Of a stretch of DNA of 64,000 nt, positions 48,109-56,872 are shown piece by piece. The DNA comes from Polaribacter sejongensis (lineage in GTDB: Bacteria > Bacteroidota > Bacteroidia > Flavobacteriales > Flavobacteriaceae). The DNA lies in assembly GCA_949545755.1 (NCBI GenBank), contig CATITK010000054.1, positions 1 through 64,000 of the forward strand, read 5' to 3'. How positions within the stretch are numbered: the first letter of the stretch is position 1; each line of letters begins with the position of its first letter. The notes under the pieces were generated by a model, which saw only the letters and a list, made by a program, of their open reading frames with translations, searched no databases and was not told the origin of the DNA. The position numbers and the translations under genes are program-made.

Positions 48109-50241
48109 TTAGTTTTTAACAACGGCATTTTTAGATCTCATTTTTAATTCACTCAGCACATTTAACGCTTCAAAAACATACATATCTTTCGATAAATTCT
48201 TATGCCATGCCCCTCTTTTGTCTGCTAAAACAGTGTCTTTTTTAAATAAAGAAAGTTCATAATCTGGAGAAGTAAAATTTAATTCAGAGGTGTATTTAAA
48301 AACAGATTTAAATTTTTCGGCATCCTTTTCGTCTGCAGTATTTTCCTTTGAAAAGAGCTCATAGTTTAGAGAATAAGCAGTGTTGTCTTGTTTCTTTTTT
48401 AACCATTTAGCATATTCGTTTATCAATTTAAATTTTGCATCAGTAGCAACTCGCTCCGTGCTATTATAAATTACGTCAGAAAAGTTTTCATAAGAGTTTG
48501 TTTTTACATAATCTGCTTGTTTTACTTTATCCCAAATTAATGCGCCATCGATATCTCGCTCTCCAAATTTCATATAACTATACCTGCTTGGTATGGCAAT
48601 ATCTGAATATACACCTTCAATTTGCGTAGAGCCACCATTAATCCTATAGAATTTTTGAATGGTCATTTTTATAGCCCCTAAATTTTTATCATATTTAGTA
48701 AATCTATTAATAGGCATTACGCTTTGAACAGTCCCTTTTCCATATGTTTGATTTCCACCAATAATAACGGCTCTTTTATAATCTTGCATTGCTGCCGCAA
48801 AAATTTCGGATGCAGAAGCAGAAAATTCATTGACTAAGACAACAACAGCCCCATCCCATTGAATTTTAGGGTCTATATCTTTTTTTATGATTGGATCTTC
48901 TCCTCTATATTTTACTTGTACAATTGGACCCTGGTTAATGAACAAACCAGAAATTTCTATCGCTGTTTTTAAAGAACCACCGCCATTATTTCTTAAATCG
49001 ATTAGTAAACCAGAAACGCCTTGTGTTTTTAAACGTTCAATTTCTTTCTCCATATCTTTTGCAGAATCCCTATAATTTTCTTCATCAAAATCTATGTAGA
49101 ATTTTGGTAAATCTATAATTCCGAACTTCTTTCCATCTTTTTCAACAATACTCGATTTTACAAAGGTTTCTTCTAATTCTACTACATCTCGAATAATAGA
49201 AATTACTTTCTTAGAACCATCCATTTTTTTCTTGACACTAAGTCTCACTTCAGTTCCTTTTTTACCTTTGATAAATTTAATCGCATCACCCAAACGCATC
49301 CCAACAATATCCAAAGCCTCTTTATCACCTTGAGCAACTTCTAAAATAATATCACCAGCTTCTAATTCTCCTTGCTTCCAAGCAGGACCTCCAGAGATTA
49401 ATTCAAGAACATGTGTGTAAATTCCTTTTTTTTGCAATCTAGCACCAATACCTTCTAATTTACCAGACATATCTTGGTCAAAGCGTTCTTTTATATTAGG
49501 TGCCATATAGGTTGTATGAGGATCAAAAGCACCAACAATACTGTTTAAAAAAGTAGAAAACCAGTCTTCATGTTCTAATTCTTCAATTCGAACATAGAGC
49601 TCGTCCATGTTTTTAAGAACTTCTAAACGCGCTTCTTTTTCGAATTCTGTAAAGGTCTTAATTTTAATATCTTTCTCTTCTTCTATGTGCTCTTTTTGTT
49701 TTTCAGTTTTATCTTGAATTCTAAATAAGGTGCTTAATTTTAGTTGTTTACGCCAATAATCTTTGAGTTCATTTTCATTTTCTGCAAACGGAACGTTCTC
49801 ATAATCTACCTCTATCGTTTCCTCTTTTTTGAAATTAAAGGGTTGTACTAATAAATCACCATAATACGATTTAGCGTTTTTAATTTTATTGGTAAACCGA
49901 TCATAAACTAAATTATAAAAAGAAAGATCTTCTCTTAATAATTGATCGTCAATCTCATATTTAAATTTTGAAAAATCTTTAATATCTTTTTTAGTAAAAT
50001 ATCTTTTATTTGGGTCTAACCCATCAATAAATTCAGTAAAAACATATTCAGAAAAATCATCATTCATGTCTTTGACTACAAAATGACTTCTAGTAAGAAT
50101 ATTTCTTAAAATGTAAACTAAGATTTTATCTTTTTCAGGATCTGAGTTTGTGCTGGCGTCAGCTGCTCGTGTCTCTAAACTGCTAATAAATAGGAGAAGC
50201 ACTGCTAATAAAAATGTAGTGATTTTAAATTTCGTATTCAT
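48109..50241 (-). CDS. Carboxy-terminal processing peptidase (Prc/Tsp, S41 family)
   Basis: PDZ domain GIGARLQKKGIYTHVLELISGGPAWKQGELEAGDIILEV; GLLIDLRNNGGGSLKTAIEISGLFI; VVVLVNEFSASASEIFAAAMQDYKRAVIIGGNQTYGKGTVQ. Confidence 0.96.
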   Translation of the reverse strand: MNTKFKITTFLLAVLLLFISSLETRAADASTNSDPEKDKILVYILRNILTRSHFVVKDMNDDFSEYVFTEFIDGLDPNKRYFTKKDIKDFSKFKYEIDDQLLREDLSFYNLVYDRFTNKIKNAKSYYGDLLVQPFNFKKEETIEVDYENVPFAENENELKDYWRKQLKLSTLFRIQDKTEKQKEHIEEEKDIKIKTFTEFEKEARLEVLKNMDELYVRIEELEHEDWFSTFLNSIVGAFDPHTTYMAPNIKERFDQDMSGKLEGIGARLQKKGIYTHVLELISGGPAWKQGELEAGDIILEVAQGDKEALDIVGMRLGDAIKFIKGKKGTEVRLSVKKKMDGSKKVISIIRDVVELEETFVKSSIVEKDGKKFGIIDLPKFYIDFDEENYRDSAKDMEKEIERLKTQGVSGLLIDLRNNGGGSLKTAIEISGLFINQGPIVQVKYRGEDPIIKKDIDPKIQWDGAVVVLVNEFSASASEIFAAAMQDYKRAVIIGGNQTYGKGTVQSVMPINRFTKYDKNLGAIKMTIQKFYRINGGSTQIEGVYSDIAIPSRYSYMKFGERDIDGALIWDKVKQADYVKTNSYENFSDVIYNSTERVATDAKFKLINEYAKWLKKKQDNTAYSLNYELFSKENTADEKDAEKFKSVFKYTSELNFTSPDYELSLFKKDTVLADKRGAWHKNLSKDMYVFEALNVLSELKMRSKNAVVKN

Positions 50242-50497
50242 AAATCTTTGGTCATTAGTTTTAAGTCTTTAATAACGCTTTTTGTTTTGCTAATTTACTA
50301 AAATAAAGTTCAATTTATTTAGCCTTTTTTCATCTTATTTTCTTTGAAATTTTTCGATTAAAATCGTGGAAATAATTTTTTAGCTACATTTCCTATCTTT
50401 AAAATTGAAAAAGAGTCTAACAGTTTACAATGTTACGGAAAAAAGAGAAAAATTATTCTTTACAAAATGTTAAAAAGGATATCGTATAAAATCAATT

Positions 50498-50505
50498 ATA
50501 TTTGT
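50498..50505 (+). promoter_or_regulatory. Candidate -7 element (TATATTTG) upstream of surE
   Basis: Matches TAnnTTTG, about 62 nt before ATG. Confidence 0.4.
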
Positions 50506-50566
50506 AGAGATTATAAATCAGTTCTTTTTTTTAATCTTTGAATTTTTTAATCTTTGAATAAAAAAC

Positions 50567-51337
50567 ATGCAATATAAACCGTTAATATTAATTACCAATG
50601 ACGATGGAATTACGGCTCCAGGGTTAAGAGCTTTAATTAAGATAATGAATAAAATTGGAGAGGTTGTTGTTGTTGCACCAGACAGTCCACAAAGTGGAAT
50701 GGGGCATGCAATTACTGTTGATAATGTACTAACGTGTAATCCTATTACTATAGATGAGGGGCCGCAATTAGAATATAGTTGTTCGGGTACTGCCGCAGAT
50801 TGTGTAAAGATAGCGGTCAATGAAATTTTAAACAGAAAACCTGATTTATGTGTTTCTGGCATTAATCACGGGTCAAATTCATCTATAAATATTATTTATT
50901 CAGGAACAATGAGTGCTGCTATTGAAGCAGGAATAAAAGGAATTCCTGCAATAGGCTTTTCTTTATTGGACTTTAAATGGCATGCAAATTTTAAACCCTC
51001 AGAAGAATATGTAAAAAACATTACCTTAAATGCCTTGTTACATGGGATTCCTGAAAGTATCGTTTTGAATGTAAATATTCCTAATTTAAAAGAGGAGGAA
51101 ATAAAAGGAGTTAAAATTTGCAGACAAGCAAATGGTTATTGGAAAGAAGATTTTGACAAACGAAAAAGCCCTTATGGGAAGGAATATTATTGGCTCTCTG
51201 GTGAGTTTGTAAATAAGGATAAAGGGCAAGATACAGATGTTTATGCCTTAGAAAACGGATATGTTGCCGTTGTTCCTGTTCAATTTGATATGACAGCACA
51301 TCACATGATTCAAAAATTAAATTCTTGGGAACTATAA
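50567..51337 (+). CDS. surE: 5'/3'-nucleotidase SurE
   Basis: LILITNDDGITAPGLRALIKIM, VVAPDSPQSGMGHAITV, CSGTAADCVKIAV, SGINHGSNSSINIIYSGTMSAAIEAGIKGIPAIGFS. Confidence 0.98.
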   Translation: MQYKPLILITNDDGITAPGLRALIKIMNKIGEVVVVAPDSPQSGMGHAITVDNVLTCNPITIDEGPQLEYSCSGTAADCVKIAVNEILNRKPDLCVSGINHGSNSSINIIYSGTMSAAIEAGIKGIPAIGFSLLDFKWHANFKPSEEYVKNITLNALLHGIPESIVLNVNIPNLKEEEIKGVKICRQANGYWKEDFDKRKSPYGKEYYWLSGEFVNKDKGQDTDVYALENGYVAVVPVQFDMTAHHMIQKLNSWEL

Positions 51338-51612
51338 AAAAAGATATTTTAATAGGAATTTTAGTTTCGTTATTTGCCACCTTTGGAGGGGTTTTCTTTT
51401 ATTTAGAATACATTTCAAGATTTGGGTTTTATGAAACAATCACATTTATTAGAGAAGGAGAATTGTATGGAAAATTATTGGCTTTAGCGGCTATTCCTAA
51501 TTTATTTGTGTTCTTTATTTTTATTAAAAAGCAACAAGATTACAAAGCAAAAGGAGTTTTGCTAGCAACTATTTTAATTGCACTCACAACCCTAGTTTTA
51601 AAATTTTTCTGA
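51325..51612 (+). CDS. Small integral membrane protein of unknown function
   Basis: 95 aa with three hydrophobic segments between surE and lpxB on the same strand; TTG start overlapping surE by 13 nt. Confidence 0.65.
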   Translation: MGTIKKDILIGILVSLFATFGGVFFYLEYISRFGFYETITFIREGELYGKLLALAAIPNLFVFFIFIKKQQDYKAKGVLLATILIALTTLVLKFF

Positions 51613-51622
51613 TTTAGAAAAT

Positions 51623-52732
51623 ATGAAATATTATATTATTGCAGGTGAAGCTTCTGGAGATTTACACGGTGCTAATTTAATGAAAGCCTTGTACAAAGAA
51701 GATCTAAACGCAACCATTCGATTTTGGGGTGGGGATCTTATGGAAAATGTTGGTGGAACCTTGGTTAGTCATTATAAAGAAAGAGCTTTTATGGGCTTCT
51801 TCGAAGTTTTAATGAACCTTTTTAAAATAGTAGGTTTTATCAAGTTTTGCAAAAAGGATATTGCACAATTTAAACCAGATGTTGTTGTTTTTATAGATAA
51901 TTCTGGTTTTAACTTACGCATTGCAAAATGGGTAAAATCCATTGGAATTAAAACAAATTATTATATTTCTCCTCAAGTTTGGGCAAGTAGAGTCGGAAGG
52001 GTAAAAGACATCAAAAGAGACATTGATAAAATGTTTGTAATACTCCCTTTTGAAAAAGAGTTTTATAAGACCCATGAGTATAAAGTTGAATTTTTTGGTC
52101 ATCCATTAATTGATGGAATTGCAGATAGAAAACAAGTAGACGAGGTTGCTTTTAAAAAAGAACATGGTTTAACTGAGAAACCTGTTATTGCACTATTACC
52201 AGGAAGTAGAAAGCAAGAAATTACGAAAATGCTAGCTGTAATGTTGTCTTTAATTGATGATTTTTCAGCCTATCAGTTTGTAATTGCTGGTGCTCCAAGT
52301 CAGGATCTTAATTTTTATCAGAACATTATTGGTACTAGAAAAGTGTCTTTTATCAACAATAAAACCTATGATTTATTAAGTATTTCTTATGCAGCTTTGG
52401 TGGCTTCAGGAACGGCTACTTTAGAAACAGCTTTGTTTAAAGTGCCGCAAGTTGTGTGTTATAAAGCTGGAAATATTTCGTATCAAATTGCGAAGAGAAT
52501 TATTACTTTAAAGTTTATTTCTTTGGTAAATTTAATCATGGACAAAGAAGTGGTTAAAGAATTAATTCAGAATGAATTTAATACCAACAACTTGAAAATT
52601 GAGTTGACTAAGATTTTAGAGGAAAGTCATCGTAAAAAATTATTTTTAGAATATTATGAATTAGAATCACAATTAGGTGGAAAAGGAGCTTCTGAAAAAG
52701 TAGCGAAACAAATTGTAAGTAATTTAAACTAA
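51623..52732 (+). CDS. lpxB: Lipid-A-disaccharide synthase
   Basis: YYIIAGEASGDLHGANLMKAL, FWGGDLMENVGG, YISPQVWASRVGRVKDI, FFGHPLID, LLPGSRKQEI, SGTATLETALFKVPQVVCYKA. Confidence 0.98.
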   Translation: MKYYIIAGEASGDLHGANLMKALYKEDLNATIRFWGGDLMENVGGTLVSHYKERAFMGFFEVLMNLFKIVGFIKFCKKDIAQFKPDVVVFIDNSGFNLRIAKWVKSIGIKTNYYISPQVWASRVGRVKDIKRDIDKMFVILPFEKEFYKTHEYKVEFFGHPLIDGIADRKQVDEVAFKKEHGLTEKPVIALLPGSRKQEITKMLAVMLSLIDDFSAYQFVIAGAPSQDLNFYQNIIGTRKVSFINNKTYDLLSISYAALVASGTATLETALFKVPQVVCYKAGNISYQIAKRIITLKFISLVNLIMDKEVVKELIQNEFNTNNLKIELTKILEESHRKKLFLEYYELESQLGGKGASEKVAKQIVSNLN

Positions 52733-52828
52733 ATTTCAAGTTGAAAGAACTTGTTTTTAATAGCGTTCTTTCTAAAGAACAATTATGAAGTTAAATAGTT
52801 AAGTTTTTTTCACTAACTTTAACTTGCT

Positions 52829-54847
52829 ATGAAAAGGTTGCTTAATTACATTCCCTTGCACTTTGTTGTTTTTTTAATTTTTGGAATCTGCTTTCAATTT
52901 TTCACACAGTTTTGGAGCTTCAGTGTTCTTAAAACAGTGATACTAGTAGTTTTTTTAACGATGCTAATTTTCATCGTTCAGCATAAAGTTTTTAGTACCC
53001 TAATCTCTTTTTTACTCTTCTTTTTTATTGGAATTTCAGTAGTTTATCTGAATGATGATCGGAATTATGATTCGTTTTACGAGTATCATTTAAAAGAAAA
53101 TTCAACAGTAATTTTACAGATTCATGCCGTTTTAAAGTCAGGAAATTATCACCAAAAATATGAAGCGAAAGTACTGAGAGTTGATGCCAAAAAAACGACT
53201 GGAACAATTCTCCTAAACATAAAAAAAGAGCGTTCTTCAATTTATTTGAATGTTGATGATCAACTTTTTTTAAAGCCTTCTTTAAAGGAGTTAAACCCAC
53301 CCTTAAATCCCTATCAATTTAATTATAAATTTTACTTGTCCAAACAAGGAATTCACCATCAGGTATACAGTGAAAAAGGGCAGTTTTTAAGGTTGAACTC
53401 TGAGGTTAAAACCTTATTTGGATTGTCAGAAAAGGTAAGGATTAAAATCCAAGAATCTCTTAAAAAAGACCATTTTAAGAATGATGAATTTGCCGTAATT
53501 AATGCACTGCTCTTAGGACAGAGGCAAGATATTTCGAAAGCGCTAATTACAGATTATCAAAGCGCAGGAGCCGTTCATATTTTGGCAGTTTCAGGATTGC
53601 ATGTGGGGGTTATTCTATTGCTGCTTTCTTTTGTTTTTAAACCCCTCGAAAGAATTAAATATGGCAAATTTTTAAAAACAGCTACCATCGTTTTTTTATT
53701 GTGGATGTTTGCCTTTGTTGCAGGACTTTCTGCCTCCGTGGTTAGAGCGGTAACCATGTTTACTTTCTTAGCTGTAGGGATGTCTTTTAGAAAAAAAAAT
53801 GTGATTGAATTTTCATTCATTTCTTCTATGTTTTTCTTGTTGGTAATTAAGCCAATGTTTTTGTTTGATGTAGGTTTTCAACTAAGTTATTTAGCTGTTT
53901 TTGGTATTTTATGGACACAGCCTAAACTATATTCTCTCTGGAGACCAAAAATAAAAATTATTAACTATTTCTGGCAATTAGTAACCGTTTCAATAGCTGC
54001 ACAAATTGGCATTTTACCTTTAAGTATTTATTATTTTCATCAATTTCCAGGATTATTTTTATTTTCAAACCTGGTTATTATACCTTTTTTAGGCGCTATT
54101 TTAATTGGAGGTATATTCGTTATTATTACCTCAATCTTAAAGATACTACCTTCCTTTTTAGCAGATTTATACGGAACAATTATTTCATGTATGAATGGGT
54201 TTGTAAGTTGGGTTTCTCATCAAGAAGAATTCCTCTTTAAAGAAATAGCTATTTCCTTTTTATTTATGCTTTGTTGGTATGTTGTCCTCTTTTTAGGGGC
54301 TTCTTTTTTCATGTCTAAATCATCCAAAAAATTGATGTATTTTTTGATTTCTATACTTTTCATTCAAGGTGTTTTTCTGTTAGAATCTATGCACCAAAAA
54401 TTAAAGGAAGAAGTCATTATATTTCATAAAAGCAGGTTTTCTTTCATTGGAAAAAGAAGTGGAAATAAACTCTTTTTAGAACATGATCTAGATCATTTAA
54501 AATTTAGAAAAGAATATACGATAAGAGGATACAGAATTGCAGAAGGTATTCATGAAATTGAACAAACAAATTTTAAAAATTTTATTGAGTTTGCTCATAA
54601 AAATATTTTATTCGTTGACAGTCTGGGTGTCTATAACATTTCAGGAATAAAAAAACCAATTGTAGTGTTGAAATATTCACCTAAAATAAACCTAGCAAGA
54701 TTGATAGAGACGATAAATCCATCCCAAATTATTGCAGATGGATCGAACTATAAAAGCGATGTAAATCGTTGGGAAAACATCTGTTTAGAACGTCAAATTT
54801 CGTTTTATGATACAGGGAGAAAAGGAGCGTTTATTATAAAAAAATAA
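52829..54847 (+). CDS. comEC: ComEC/Rec2 family competence protein without a recognisable C-terminal metallo-beta-lactamase domain
   Basis: ALLLGQRQDISKALITDYQSAGAVHILAVSGLHVGVILLLLSFV, AGLSASVVRAVTMFTFLAVG, FDVGFQLSYLAVFGILW. Confidence 0.9.
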   Translation: MKRLLNYIPLHFVVFLIFGICFQFFTQFWSFSVLKTVILVVFLTMLIFIVQHKVFSTLISFLLFFFIGISVVYLNDDRNYDSFYEYHLKENSTVILQIHAVLKSGNYHQKYEAKVLRVDAKKTTGTILLNIKKERSSIYLNVDDQLFLKPSLKELNPPLNPYQFNYKFYLSKQGIHHQVYSEKGQFLRLNSEVKTLFGLSEKVRIKIQESLKKDHFKNDEFAVINALLLGQRQDISKALITDYQSAGAVHILAVSGLHVGVILLLLSFVFKPLERIKYGKFLKTATIVFLLWMFAFVAGLSASVVRAVTMFTFLAVGMSFRKKNVIEFSFISSMFFLLVIKPMFLFDVGFQLSYLAVFGILWTQPKLYSLWRPKIKIINYFWQLVTVSIAAQIGILPLSIYYFHQFPGLFLFSNLVIIPFLGAILIGGIFVIITSILKILPSFLADLYGTIISCMNGFVSWVSHQEEFLFKEIAISFLFMLCWYVVLFLGASFFMSKSSKKLMYFLISILFIQGVFLLESMHQKLKEEVIIFHKSRFSFIGKRSGNKLFLEHDLDHLKFRKEYTIRGYRIAEGIHEIEQTNFKNFIEFAHKNILFVDSLGVYNISGIKKPIVVLKYSPKINLARLIETINPSQIIADGSNYKSDVNRWENICLERQISFYDTGRKGAFIIKK

Positions 54848-54849
54848 AC

Positions 54850-55368
54850 TTATAAATTACTTTTAAAATCTTTAATAAAATCTTCCCATTTCTTCGTTTT
54901 GTATTGTTCTTCAGAAAAGTAAGTCAACACTTTTTCCATCATTTCTGCGTTTAAATAACCTGGAATTCTATCTAAGACTTCTTCTTTTTCCGAAAGAAAA
55001 ATAGTAGTTGGGTAAGATAATTTCCCATTCAATAGACTCGCAGAAAGTTCATGGTAACCTCGCCTTCCTTGTTTTTGAAATTTAAAGATGTGGTCATTAA
55101 AAATGATGTCATTTTTTTCTTCACCATCTAATTTTATTGCATAGAAATTTTCATTGATATACGTTGCAATTGTTTTATTTGCATACGTATACAAATCCAT
55201 TTTTTTACAATAGCCACACCAATCTGTAAAGACATCAATTAGAATAGGTTTTGGGGTCTTTTTATTCAAAGCGATTGCTTCTTCAAAAGACAACCATTTT
55301 ACATCTTCTTGAGCATTTGTACTCAAATAAAAAAATGTAACTGTAAATAGTAGTATAATTTTTTTCAT
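54850..55368 (-). CDS. Periplasmic thioredoxin-fold protein
   Basis: Signal peptide; KPILIDVFTDWCGYCKKMDLYTYANKTIATYINENFYAIKLDGEE. Confidence 0.92.
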   Translation of the reverse strand: MKKIILLFTVTFFYLSTNAQEDVKWLSFEEAIALNKKTPKPILIDVFTDWCGYCKKMDLYTYANKTIATYINENFYAIKLDGEEKNDIIFNDHIFKFQKQGRRGYHELSASLLNGKLSYPTTIFLSEKEEVLDRIPGYLNAEMMEKVLTYFSEEQYKTKKWEDFIKDFKSNL

Positions 55369-55476
55369 GTTTCTTTGATTGCAAAATATATGCCGAATTT
55401 ACAGCGATTATTTTTAAAGTAATTCTTTGAAAGTAAAAAATTTCATAAATTTTATTTCAAGTGGTTTTATAGGATT

Positions 55477-56862
55477 TTAGTTCTCTGCTAATTCGAATTT
55501 TTCTTTCGTACTAAAATCAACTTCATTGTCTTCTGCTCCATGCGTAAGTACTTTCAGTTTTTTTAAAAAAATAAACACTAAAATTGTAAACACCATACAG
55601 AAAATAGCGATTCCTGTAAAAACTTTAAATTCTCCAAAAATAGTTGAAGATTCTCCAAGTAAACCAGCAGCTTTATTTCCTAGACCTGTTGTTGCGAAAT
55701 AAATTCCCATCATTATAGAAGCATATTTTGCAGGAGCCAATTTAGTAACGAATGAAAGTGATACTGGAGACAAGCACAATTCACCAATTGTATGAAATAA
55801 ATAAGCTAAAACCAACCAATACATAGCAGAGCTTCCTACATTGTCATATTCCGAAGCAGCTGCAGACATAAATAAAAAACCAATTCCAACAGCACCTAAA
55901 CCTATAATCATTTTGTATAATGATGACGCTTCGGTACCTCTTAATTTTCTTTTAGCCCAAAATGCAGCAATTCCAATACCCAGAGTAATGATAAAAAATG
56001 AATTTAGAGATTGAAACCAAGTTGCTGGTACTTGCCAGCCCAATAAAATTCTATCTGTTTTTTCTCGAGCATAAATATTCATTAAACCACCTGCTTGTTC
56101 AAAAGCAGCAAAAAAAGCGATTATCAGTAAAAAAGAAGTTAGCAAAACAATAATTCTATCTTTTTCAACTCTATTAAGAGGTCTTTTATAAGCTTCTTGA
56201 TCTTCTACGTTATCTGATTTACCTAAATAGTTACCAACGTGGACAAGATATTTTTGACCAGAAATGAATTGAATTAAACCTAAAATCATTAATATTCCTG
56301 CCAAACCAAAGCCATAATGCCATCCATGAACTTCACCGATATACCCAACAACTATTCCAGACAAAAAAGCGCCAATATTAATTCCAATATAAAATATAGT
56401 AAACCCTTTATCTCTCCGTAAATCTCCTTTTTTATAGAGGCTGCCTACCATTGTAGAAATATTAGGCTTTAAACATCCAACGCCAAGAATAATGAAAACA
56501 AGTCCTGTGTAAAAAGCAAACATTGCTTCAATAGCTAAAATACTATGCCCAATAACTAAAAGTATTGCTCCTAGAATTACCGATTTTTTTTGACCTAAAA
56601 ATTTATCTGCTAAAATTCCTCCGGGAATAGACATTATGTATACCAATGCTGTATACCATCCATAAAGAGATAATGCATCACTCTGTGACCAACCAATACC
56701 AGGATTTAAATCTGTAGTTTTTGAAGTTAAATAAAGAACCAACAATGCTCTCATTCCATAATAAGAAAAGCGTTCCCACATTTCTGTGAAAAATAAAACG
56801 TACAATCCAACTGGATGTCCGAAAAGTTCTTTTTGATGTGGTAATTTAGCAATATCACTCAT
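55477..56862 (-). CDS. Proton-dependent oligopeptide (POT/PTR) family transporter
   Basis: EMWERFSYYGMRALLVLYL, GGILADKFLGQKKSVILGA, IGINIGAFLSGIVVGYIGE. Confidence 0.95.
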   Translation of the reverse strand: MSDIAKLPHQKELFGHPVGLYVLFFTEMWERFSYYGMRALLVLYLTSKTTDLNPGIGWSQSDALSLYGWYTALVYIMSIPGGILADKFLGQKKSVILGAILLVIGHSILAIEAMFAFYTGLVFIILGVGCLKPNISTMVGSLYKKGDLRRDKGFTIFYIGINIGAFLSGIVVGYIGEVHGWHYGFGLAGILMILGLIQFISGQKYLVHVGNYLGKSDNVEDQEAYKRPLNRVEKDRIIVLLTSFLLIIAFFAAFEQAGGLMNIYAREKTDRILLGWQVPATWFQSLNSFFIITLGIGIAAFWAKRKLRGTEASSLYKMIIGLGAVGIGFLFMSAAASEYDNVGSSAMYWLVLAYLFHTIGELCLSPVSLSFVTKLAPAKYASIMMGIYFATTGLGNKAAGLLGESSTIFGEFKVFTGIAIFCMVFTILVFIFLKKLKVLTHGAEDNEVDFSTKEKFELAEN

Positions 56863-56872
56863 AATTTATTTT

